Source: Rhizobium sp. Leaf306
GTDB lineage: Bacteria; Pseudomonadota; Alphaproteobacteria; Rhizobiales; Rhizobiaceae
NCBI RefSeq assembly: GCF_001423425.1
Contig: NZ_LMNX01000003.1
Span: 403,043-467,042 of the forward strand
Direction: 5' to 3'
Length of the DNA: 64,000 bases
Both the position numbers and the translations under genes were made by a program. Under the pieces are notes generated by a model. The model did not search any database and had not been told where the DNA came from. It saw only the letters and a program-made list of their open reading frames with translations. Numbering within the stretch: the stretch's first letter is position 1; every line of letters starts with the position of its first letter. Shown one piece after another: positions 17,874 through 25,446 of the stretch.

Positions 17874-18791
17874 ATGGTCGAGAACGCCCGCTCCATCAAT
17901 ATCGCGGCCAGCATCCTGCTCGCCATCGGCATCCTCTATATCGTCGGCCCGCTATATCTGACGCTGTCGACAGCCTCGCAATCCTACGAATACATGCTGC
18001 GCAACGGGCTGGCCTCGCTTCCGGGCACAGAGCTCATCGCCAATATGAGCAAGGTCATCCACGAGACGAACATCCCGATCCAGATGCTCAACAGCGTGAT
18101 CGTGGCCTTTTCCAATGGGCTCGCGACCTGCGTGCTGTCGTTCCTGTCGGCCTATGCGATTGTCTATTTCCGCATCCGCTGGGCAGGTGTCGCCTTCGCA
18201 CTGATCCTCGCAACGATCATGCTGCCACTCGATATCCGCGTCATCACCACCTATCAGGTCGCATCGAACATCTTCTCGCCGCTCAATGCTATTCTGGATG
18301 TCACAGGCCTCAACAGCTTGATTGAAACCGCTTTCGGCTCGCCGGTCCATCTCGAACTGAGCATCCTCGATACGCATTTCGGCCTGACCGCGCCCCTGGT
18401 CGCCCACGGCACCGGCACATTCCTGTTTCGCCAGTTTTTCATGACGCTGCCGAAGGATCTGTTCAAGGCGGCGCGCATGGATGGGGCAGGGCCGATCCGG
18501 TTCCTGTTTGATATCCTTCTGCCGCTTGCGCGCACCAGCTTCGCCTCGCTGTTCGTGCTGACCTTTCTCAGTGGCTGGACCCAATATCTGTGGCCCCTGG
18601 TGGGCGCCTCGACACCGGATATGCAGACAGCCGTGGTTGGCCTTGCCCGCCTCGTGCCCGACGCAGACGGCCGGGTGCCCGATTTTCCGATGATCATGGC
18701 CGGCGCCGTGCTTGTCTCCCTCGTCCCCCTCACGATGATCGCTCTTTTGCAGCGCTTTCTCGTCCAGGGCCTCGTTCTCTCGGAGAAATGA
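17874..18791 (+). CDS. ABC transporter permease (UgpE-like)
   Basis: A 305-residue permease starting three bases after the previous stop. The EAA loop reads DLFKAARMDGAGPIRFLFDILLPLAR, and the C-terminal helix carries WTQYLWPL, which is typical of UgpE. The segment LIANMSKVIHETNIPIQMLNSVIVAFSNG corresponds to the region preceding the third helix in this class. It is co-transcribed with the binding-protein, permease and ATPase genes. Confidence 0.9.
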   Translation: MVENARSINIAASILLAIGILYIVGPLYLTLSTASQSYEYMLRNGLASLPGTELIANMSKVIHETNIPIQMLNSVIVAFSNGLATCVLSFLSAYAIVYFRIRWAGVAFALILATIMLPLDIRVITTYQVASNIFSPLNAILDVTGLNSLIETAFGSPVHLELSILDTHFGLTAPLVAHGTGTFLFRQFFMTLPKDLFKAARMDGAGPIRFLFDILLPLARTSFASLFVLTFLSGWTQYLWPLVGASTPDMQTAVVGLARLVPDADGRVPDFPMIMAGAVLVSLVPLTMIALLQRFLVQGLVLSEK

Positions 18792-18795
18792 TCCC

Positions 18796-19920
18796 ATGAT
18801 CGCTATCGACACAGCCATTCGCGCCGCGGCAGCCGAGATCGAGCTCATCGGCGTCACCAAGTCGTATGATGCCAAGAACGTCATCATCCCGCCTATCGAC
18901 GTCTCGCTGCGCCCCGGAGAATTTACCGTTGTGCTCGGGCCCTCCGGTTGCGGCAAGTCGACGCTTCTGCAGATGATCGCCGGCCTCGAAAGGGTATCGG
19001 GCGGCAAAATCGTCATCGGCGGCCGCGAGGTGCAGGATTTGGAGCCGAAACATCGCGGTTGCGCCATGGTCTTCCAGAACTACGCGCTTTATCCGCATAT
19101 GACGGTCGCCGAAAACATGGCCTACAGCCTAAAGGTTGCCGGTGTCTCCAAGGCCGAGAGGGCTGAACGCGTTGGCACTGTCGCGACGATGCTTGGCCTT
19201 GCCGATTACCTCGCTCGCAAGCCGAGCCAGCTCTCGGGCGGCCAGCGCCAGCGTGTCGCGATCGGCCGTGCCATCATCCGCGAACCCGGCGTGTTGCTGT
19301 TCGATGAGCCGCTGTCCAACCTCGATGCCCAGCTGCGCCATGACATGCGCGTCGAACTCACCGAGCTTCATCGTCGCATCGGTGCGACCAGCGTCTTCGT
19401 CACCCATGACCAGGTGGAAGCGATGACGCTTGCCGATCGCATCCTCATCCTCAACAAGGGGCGCATCGAGCAGTTCGATACGCCGAAGGTGATCTACCAC
19501 AATCCGGCATCCGTCTTCGTTGCCAAATTCATCGGGTCGCCGCCGATGAACGTTCTTCGGGTCACGGGCGATGGTTCCCATCTGCGGCTTGCCGATGGCC
19601 AGGTCGTCGCGGACTTCGCGCGCAAGGGGGATTTCCAGCTCGGAATTCGCCCGGAAGATATCACCGTCGGCGCAGGCGGGTCGATCAGGACCGAAATTCG
19701 CTACCGCGAAGATCTTGGTTCTCATGAGATCCTGGAGACGACGATCGCCGAGCAGAACCTGCGGATCGCCATGCCATTCGGTGTCGAGTTCGATACGACC
19801 CAGACGCTGCAGCTCTCCTTCCCCCAGGCGCGCCTGCATCTCTTCGATGCCGACAGCGGCCGCGCCATTCCCAAAGCCTTTGCCGAGGGCCGACCGGCAT
19901 CTGTGAAAGAATACCAGTGA
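18796..19920 (+). CDS. ABC transporter ATP-binding protein (UgpC-like)
   Basis: A 374-residue ATPase. Walker A GPSGCGKST (48-56), Q-loop AMVFQNYALYPHMTVAENM, signature LSGGQRQRVAIGRAI, Walker B VLLFDEPLSNLDAQLR and switch VTHDQ are intact. A C-terminal TOBE domain contains the RPEDI motif of the UgpC/MalK group. Its stop overlaps the GTG start of the first GDPD gene by four bases, so transport and hydrolysis are translationally linked. In E. coli, UgpC and the GDPD enzyme UgpQ are likewise adjacent. Confidence 0.9.
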   Translation: MIAIDTAIRAAAAEIELIGVTKSYDAKNVIIPPIDVSLRPGEFTVVLGPSGCGKSTLLQMIAGLERVSGGKIVIGGREVQDLEPKHRGCAMVFQNYALYPHMTVAENMAYSLKVAGVSKAERAERVGTVATMLGLADYLARKPSQLSGGQRQRVAIGRAIIREPGVLLFDEPLSNLDAQLRHDMRVELTELHRRIGATSVFVTHDQVEAMTLADRILILNKGRIEQFDTPKVIYHNPASVFVAKFIGSPPMNVLRVTGDGSHLRLADGQVVADFARKGDFQLGIRPEDITVGAGGSIRTEIRYREDLGSHEILETTIAEQNLRIAMPFGVEFDTTQTLQLSFPQARLHLFDADSGRAIPKAFAEGRPASVKEYQ

Positions 19921-20747
19921 TCTACAGGGAATTTATTGCCGACCAGACGCGCGATTGCGCCGTGGTTGCGCATCGGGGGATCTGGCGCGCTGCGCCTGAA
20001 AATAGCTTGGCCGCCATCGAACTGGCGATATCCGGAGGCTACGATGTCGTGGAGATCGACATCTGCCGGTCGGCCGATGGTGGTCTGTTCCTGCTGCATG
20101 ATGAGACGCTGGAGCGCATGACCGGTCTCGATCAGAGGCCGGAGGCGCTGACTTCAAGCGGGCTTGCCGCCCTTCATTTGCGCGACCGCGATGGGGGCGA
20201 GGAAAACAGCGTCACACTGGAACGACTGCCGAGCCTCGGCGACGTGTTCGAGCTGACCCGCGGGCGCATTTTCCTGCATCTCGACGTCAAGGATCGCAAG
20301 GTGATCCCGGATGTGATCGCTCTCGCCAGGGCCATGGGTTGCGACGGGCAGGTCAACTGCTGGGCATCCTTGGAAAGCAGCGAAGACCTTGCCTGGATCC
20401 GCCAAACGATCCTTCCCCATGATGTGCTTTTCCTGGCCAAGACCCGGCTCAACGTTCCCGATGCGGACAGGCAGCTGGCTTTGCTTGAGGAATTGTCGCC
20501 TTCCGTCTGCGAGATCTATTTCGATTCGCTCGAAGAGCTGGAGGCGCTGAAGCCGATCACTGGAAACACCGGTATGGCGCTCTGGGTCAACACGCTCGAT
20601 AGCATCGCCTGCGCCGGCTTTACCGACACAGCAGCACTTGCCGACCCCGATGCCGTCTGGGGGCGGCTGATCGATGCCGGCATCTCGGCGATCCAGACCG
20701 ACGAGGCGGCGGCTCTCAAATCCTATCTCGCGGCTCGCCGCGCCTGA
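19917..20747 (+). CDS. Glycerophosphodiester phosphodiesterase (GDPD), first copy
   Basis: A 276-residue cytoplasmic GDPD enzyme (UgpQ-like) that hydrolyses glycerophosphodiesters to glycerol-3-phosphate plus an alcohol, or in some members to glycerol plus an alcohol phosphate. Catalytic and metal residues are visible: H19 of AHRG, E28-N29-S30, E46 and D48 of VVEIDI, and H61-D62. No signal peptide is seen, so it acts after import. The GTG start overlaps the ATPase stop. It has clear full-length similarity to the next gene, indicating a tandem duplication with divergence. Confidence 0.9.
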   Translation: MIYREFIADQTRDCAVVAHRGIWRAAPENSLAAIELAISGGYDVVEIDICRSADGGLFLLHDETLERMTGLDQRPEALTSSGLAALHLRDRDGGEENSVTLERLPSLGDVFELTRGRIFLHLDVKDRKVIPDVIALARAMGCDGQVNCWASLESSEDLAWIRQTILPHDVLFLAKTRLNVPDADRQLALLEELSPSVCEIYFDSLEELEALKPITGNTGMALWVNTLDSIACAGFTDTAALADPDAVWGRLIDAGISAIQTDEAAALKSYLAARRA

Positions 20748-20768
20748 ATACGCTCTAAGGAAACCCAC

Positions 20769-21599
20769 ATGACGCATTATGTAGACTATATCGCCGACCG
20801 GAACCGTGATCCGGCCATCGTTGCCCATCGCGGCGCATGGCGCGGCGCACCGGAAAACAGCCTGGCCGCAATCGAGCGCGCCATCGCGGTCGGCGCCAAT
20901 ATCGTGGAGCTCGACATTCGCAAGAGCGCCGATGGCGAGCTCTTCATCATGCATGACGACACGCTGCTGCGCATGGCCGGAATCGACCGCGATGCGGAGA
21001 CGTTCACCATCGCCGAACTGCAGGCGATCGCGTTGCGCGAAGACGATGGCGGTGAACACCGCGCGACGACGGATCAGCGGATCCCGACGCTGAAACAGGC
21101 GCTTGAAATCATTCGCGGTCGGATTTTTGCAGACCTCGACCTCAAGGACCGCGACCTGTTTTCGGAAGTTGCCGCCTGCGCCCGCGACATGGGCGCTGCA
21201 CCTTACGTCGACCTGAAGACATCAGTGATGACGCGCGAGGATCTGAACTGGGTGCGCGCCCAGACCATCCACGGCGTGCCGTTCATGGCGATGACTGACT
21301 TCACGGCGAGCGGGTTCGACACCACGATGGCTCTGCTCGGCGAGATCCAGCCGTTCATGTGCGAAATTCACTTCGATCATCTCGATACGATCTCTGCCAA
21401 CCGTCAGCGTTTCCTCGGTGCCAAAATGGCCCTGTGGGTCAACACGCTCGACCAGGTCGGCAGCGGCGAATGGCGCGACGACAAGGCGCTGATCGATCCC
21501 GACAGCATCTGGGGCCGGTTGATGGATGCAGGCATCAGCGTCTTCCAGACCGATAGGCCGGAAGAACTGAAGGCCTATCTCGCGGAGCGCCGCACATGA
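20769..21599 (+). CDS. Glycerophosphodiester phosphodiesterase (GDPD), second copy
   Basis: Also 276 residues and a paralogue of the preceding gene: both begin DYIAD/EFIAD and share AHRGxWRxAPENSLAAIE, VELDIRKSADGELFIMHDDTL, ALWVNTLD and DAGIS-QTD. The H-R-G, E-x-D and H-D catalytic set is intact. AAGGAAA precedes the ATG. Its stop overlaps the next gene (ATGA). The pair may have split substrate preferences; this cannot be read from sequence. Confidence 0.9.
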   Translation: MTHYVDYIADRNRDPAIVAHRGAWRGAPENSLAAIERAIAVGANIVELDIRKSADGELFIMHDDTLLRMAGIDRDAETFTIAELQAIALREDDGGEHRATTDQRIPTLKQALEIIRGRIFADLDLKDRDLFSEVAACARDMGAAPYVDLKTSVMTREDLNWVRAQTIHGVPFMAMTDFTASGFDTTMALLGEIQPFMCEIHFDHLDTISANRQRFLGAKMALWVNTLDQVGSGEWRDDKALIDPDSIWGRLMDAGISVFQTDRPEELKAYLAERRT

Positions 21600-22426
21600 A
21601 GGCCGTCAGCGACGAGCTCCTGGCGGGGCTGATGAACGATATGCACGAGGTGGCGCAGGCTGAAATCCTGCCGCGGTTTCGCGCCATTACGGCCGATGCC
21701 ATCCGTGCCAAGACGGCCGCCGACGATATCGTGACCGACGCCGATATCGCGGCCGAGCGCGTGCTGAGCGAGCGACTGGCCGCGAGGTTTCCCGGGATCG
21801 AGATCATCGGTGAGGAAGCCGTCTCAGACGATGCCTCCATCCTGTCGCGTCTTGCCGATGCGGATCTGGCTGGTGTCATCGATCCGGTCGACGGTACTTG
21901 GCATTTCGCCCATGGCACGCCGATGTTCGGCAGCATTCTTGCCATCGTTTCCGGCGGAAAAACCATCGCCGGCATCATCCACTATCCGGTTTTGGGCGAC
22001 TTCCTCGTCGCGCGGCCGGGCGAGGGCGCCTGGCATGTCTCCGAAGACGGAACCCACACCCGCCTTACTGCTGCAACACCGACACCGATCGACGAAATGC
22101 ACGGCTTCATTCCGCTGCATATGTTTGAACCGGACATGCGCGCACAACTCGCGCCGCGCGTCTTGAAGTTCCTGCGCGTGACGACATGGCGCTGCTCGGC
22201 CTGGGAATATCGAATGCTGGCGACAGGTGCGATGAGCTTCTGCCTCAACGAGAGTTTGAAGCCATGGGACCATGCTGCGGGTGTTTTAATTCACACGGAA
22301 GCAGGTGGCTATGCAGCAACTCTTACGGGCGACGCCTACAGGCCGACCCTGAAGGTTGGTCGTCTGTTGGTTGCTCCTGACAGGGTGTCCTGGAATGCCC
22401 TCGTTGAAGCGCTTACTATCGATTGA
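21596..22426 (+). CDS. Inositol-monophosphatase family phosphatase
   Basis: A 276-residue enzyme of the IMPase/HisN/CysQ superfamily. Metal-binding motifs are visible: GEE (72-74), DPVDGTWHFAHG (96-107; family consensus DPIDGTxNFxHG, so W-H replaces x-N) and PWDHAAG near 225. Family role: magnesium-dependent hydrolysis of inositol phosphate or related sugar or nucleotide monophosphates. The gene overlaps the second GDPD by four bases, so it probably removes phosphate from a GDPD product. If the imported compound is glycerophosphoinositol, inositol-1-phosphate would be that product. Histidinol-phosphate or 3'-phosphoadenosine phosphatase activity is less likely in this context. Confidence 0.85.
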   Translation: MKAVSDELLAGLMNDMHEVAQAEILPRFRAITADAIRAKTAADDIVTDADIAAERVLSERLAARFPGIEIIGEEAVSDDASILSRLADADLAGVIDPVDGTWHFAHGTPMFGSILAIVSGGKTIAGIIHYPVLGDFLVARPGEGAWHVSEDGTHTRLTAATPTPIDEMHGFIPLHMFEPDMRAQLAPRVLKFLRVTTWRCSAWEYRMLATGAMSFCLNESLKPWDHAAGVLIHTEAGGYAATLTGDAYRPTLKVGRLLVAPDRVSWNALVEALTID

Positions 22427-22523
22427 AACGTGACCCGTCCGCGCATGGTCAACAGTTTATAGAGGTGGTGGCAGACATTGTCTAAACTCAACTCTTTACA
22501 GCGATCGCCCTTGGTGAGCCGTA

Positions 22524-24242
22524 CTATGACCCGGCTCCTGCCTGCCGAGAGACCAGCGATTTGAACGCCTCTTTCTCGTTCAGATACGCGCGATAGGCGA
22601 TCAGCCCGGACAGATAGTGTTCCACATCGTCGATCCTTACGCGAAACGCGTGGTGGCGGATGTAGAACGAAGCCATGATCCGCCTTGGGTTGCGCATGAA
22701 CATCGCCACCTCCGGGTAGAAATGACCGTTCAGCAGGTAATGAGCGCGTTTTTCGAGCGCTACCTCGAACGCTGCAAGGTCGATCTCGCCGAGGAGCGGA
22801 ACCAGATCCGGGTTGTCAGCAATCCGCGACAGCGCCTGCCGGGTTGCCATCATCAGTTCCAGCAGTGTCGGAAAGGTGGTGATGCGATTGGCGACAAAAT
22901 CGAGATAGGTGCTGACATTTTCGACGCAGAAGCGGAAATAGCGTTCCTCCGGCCGAAACAGCGTCAGTTCGTTGGCGCAATAACCCAGCCAGTGGTCGTG
23001 ATATTGCGTGTAGTTCCGGCGCAGGAAATGCTCGAAAGCCTTTTCAACCGCGCCGAGCCAGCGGATGTCGTGGGTGAGCGCATAAAGGCGCATCAGCGCG
23101 AAGGCGGCCTCGCCGTCGTAATAGACAGTGCGGAACTCGGCCTTGGTGGAAAGGTCCGGGTAAAGCAGGACGTGGCGGAATTCACCGGTCTTTGCGTCCT
23201 GCATATGAACGATGCCGGTGGCGAGTTTATCCATCAGCGGCAGATATCGATCGTCGCTCATGACACTTGTATATTTCGCGAGCGCCAGGAGGAAGACGGC
23301 ATTGCCGCCGAGCTTTATCTCCGAACCGACGTCGATCAGAAAGGCGGCCTCGGCCCCATCAGGCAGTCTCGCGATCCGGGTAAGATGACCGGTCAGCTGC
23401 CCGAGCGAGCGCTCTATTGCAGCTCTCGTCTTGCTATCCCTCGTTACCTCGTAAGCTTCGATCATTGCATAGGTCGTGCTTGCATGGCGCAGGACATTGT
23501 AGGTGCGGATCTCGCGGTCGAAGCACGGGTGATAGCCGTAGACGAACGCGCCGTCCGGCTTGACCTGAGACGCAAGATAGCTGGATGAGGAGTCGATCAG
23601 CCGATCGAGCATGGCACGATCAAGCGGCTGACCTTCACGCTGACCGCTTCCCGCACCTTCGCCGCAAAGACGGTAGTGTCGGCCTTCCTCATCGAGAAAA
23701 AAACCGCTCGTTGTAAACGCCCAGAGCGGTCTCGCCTCGGCGAAATCCGTTTCGAACGCGTTTCCAAATCGTGTCTTCGCATAGAGCGCGAAGTTTCGTT
23801 CGTTTAGAACGCAGTGCTCGACCTTGTTGCCACCATAAAGCATGGCGTTGGCGTTCAGTTCGTTGTCCAGGAACGCGGTTTCGAATTGGTCGTTGAGCGA
23901 CAGTCCGAGCCGGAAGTAGTTTCTCTTGGTGCGACCAAGCTGTTTGTGGAGGGTCTTGACCGTGATCTTCTCGATCCGCACTGGCCAGTCGATCCGCAAC
24001 AGACGGCCGTCGAGCCTCTGGCTGTCCAGGAGGTCGCCGGCGGCGCTTAAAGCCTTTTGCCAGGCTGCGTCAAAACTGTCGGCGCCGACCGTTGCAACGG
24101 ACGCTCGTCTGTCTCCGTCGCTGATCGAGACAAACAGCACATAAGCCGGATGCGGTGCGTCGAGTGGTTGGATGACCTGCCGAACAGGGTCTCGAAGGCG
24201 ATCCAGCCGCGCAAGGCCGAAAGTTTCTGCGGGCATGGTCAC
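22524..24242 (-). CDS. Unknown 572-residue protein coupled to type I secretion genes
   Basis: No family is recognised with confidence. The first about 200 residues form a mixed alpha/beta domain (AYVLFVSISDGDRRASVATV, KTLHKQLGRTKRNYFRLGLS). The rest is helix-rich, with repeated aromatic helix pairs (TYAMIEAYEVTRD, NAVFLLALAKYTSVMSDDRY, VYYDGEAAFALMRLYALTHD). That pattern resembles alpha/alpha-toroid folds of glycoside-active epimerases or hydrolases. No signal peptide is visible, so it is probably cytoplasmic. The GTG start abuts the HlyD stop (ATG at 24236 is an alternative), so it belongs to the secretion operon and may modify the secreted protein or an associated glycan. Confidence 0.75.
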   Translation of the reverse strand: MTMPAETFGLARLDRLRDPVRQVIQPLDAPHPAYVLFVSISDGDRRASVATVGADSFDAAWQKALSAAGDLLDSQRLDGRLLRIDWPVRIEKITVKTLHKQLGRTKRNYFRLGLSLNDQFETAFLDNELNANAMLYGGNKVEHCVLNERNFALYAKTRFGNAFETDFAEARPLWAFTTSGFFLDEEGRHYRLCGEGAGSGQREGQPLDRAMLDRLIDSSSSYLASQVKPDGAFVYGYHPCFDREIRTYNVLRHASTTYAMIEAYEVTRDSKTRAAIERSLGQLTGHLTRIARLPDGAEAAFLIDVGSEIKLGGNAVFLLALAKYTSVMSDDRYLPLMDKLATGIVHMQDAKTGEFRHVLLYPDLSTKAEFRTVYYDGEAAFALMRLYALTHDIRWLGAVEKAFEHFLRRNYTQYHDHWLGYCANELTLFRPEERYFRFCVENVSTYLDFVANRITTFPTLLELMMATRQALSRIADNPDLVPLLGEIDLAAFEVALEKRAHYLLNGHFYPEVAMFMRNPRRIMASFYIRHHAFRVRIDDVEHYLSGLIAYRAYLNEKEAFKSLVSRQAGAGS

Positions 24243-25442
24243 CTATCGCTCGCGCAGCGCCTCGCGCGCCTTGTTGAAGGGTTTGATCAAGTAGTCCAAC
24301 ACACTCTTGCTGCCCGTGTTGACATCGACGGTTGCCACCATGCCCGGAACGATCGGCAGGCGCGTCCCTTGCGCGGTCACCAGCGCATCTGTGGTGGTCT
24401 GCACGAACACACGGTAATAGAACGTGTTGGGATCGACCTCGTCGCGCATGGTATCGGGGGAAATCGCAGTTACCCGTCCCTCCAGCCCGCCATAGACGGC
24501 GTAGTCATAGGCGCTGATTTTGACGCTGGCGCGCTGATCGGGGTGAATGAAGGCGATATCGCGTGGCGATATACGCGCTTCTATCAGCAACTCGTCGTCC
24601 AGCGGGATGATATCCATCAGCTTGCCGTTTGGCGGCACGACGCCACCGATCGTCGACACCTCGATATTCTTGACGATGCCCCGAACCGGTGAGCGATGCG
24701 TCAGGCGCTGCAGGCTGTCGGACCGTCCCTTGATGGTCGAGGACAGCGATGTGATGTCGGAATTTGCCTTGGCGAGTTCCTCGCGGGCGCTGAGGTTCTG
24801 CTTGGCGGCGATATCGACCTTCTTCATTTCAAGATCGACCAATTCCCGCTTCAGCCGGATGATCTCGACATTGCTGGCGGCGCCGATCTTGGCAAGCGAC
24901 TCGCTCATTTCCAGCTCGCGTTTGGCCAGCACGATCGCTTGTTCCATCCATTCCAGAGACTGTTCAAGGCTTGTCGTCCGCGCCTCGAATTGCTGGGTTT
25001 CCGAACGGATCAGATCCGGATAGGCATTCAGCTCGGTCGGAAAGGTCAAAGGTGTCCGGTTGATCTCGGCCGTCAGGCGTGCGGCGGCCGCAAGCGAGGC
25101 ACGGTATTTGGCCGATGATTCACCGACATCCGATTCGGTGATCGTCGGATCCAGCTGCGCCAGAAGCTGACCGGTTTCTACAATCTGGTTTTCGCGAACA
25201 AAGAGCTCCGAAACGATGCCCCCCTCAAGCGACTGGATGACCTGTTCGCGCCTGATCGGAACGACACGACCCGCGCCGGTGGAGACCTCTTCAAGCATGG
25301 CGAAATAAGCCCAAACCGTCGCGATTGTCAGGAGGATCATGGCCAAAAGAATGACGGTCTTTGCCTTTGACAGCTGGACATCGTCCTCGTCACCGAAAGC
25401 CCACCCGTAGTCCGAAGCCTTGTCGCTCGAGATCTCTGCCAT
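24243..25442 (-). CDS. Type I secretion membrane-fusion protein (HlyD family)
   Basis: A 399-residue periplasmic adaptor. One N-terminal membrane helix (about 29-50, TVILLAMILLTIATVWAYFAML) follows a cytoplasmic head. Then come the biotinyl-like segment VIQSLEGGIVSELFVRENQIVETGQLLAQLD, long coiled coils (about 105-240), the second half of the lipoyl domain (THRSPVRGIVKNIEVSTIGGVV) and beta-barrel sequence. It links the inner-membrane ABC exporter to the TolC-like channel. It starts four bases after the exporter stop. Confidence 0.92.
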   Translation of the reverse strand: MAEISSDKASDYGWAFGDEDDVQLSKAKTVILLAMILLTIATVWAYFAMLEEVSTGAGRVVPIRREQVIQSLEGGIVSELFVRENQIVETGQLLAQLDPTITESDVGESSAKYRASLAAAARLTAEINRTPLTFPTELNAYPDLIRSETQQFEARTTSLEQSLEWMEQAIVLAKRELEMSESLAKIGAASNVEIIRLKRELVDLEMKKVDIAAKQNLSAREELAKANSDITSLSSTIKGRSDSLQRLTHRSPVRGIVKNIEVSTIGGVVPPNGKLMDIIPLDDELLIEARISPRDIAFIHPDQRASVKISAYDYAVYGGLEGRVTAISPDTMRDEVDPNTFYYRVFVQTTTDALVTAQGTRLPIVPGMVATVDVNTGSKSVLDYLIKPFNKAREALRER

Positions 25443-25446
25443 GTCT

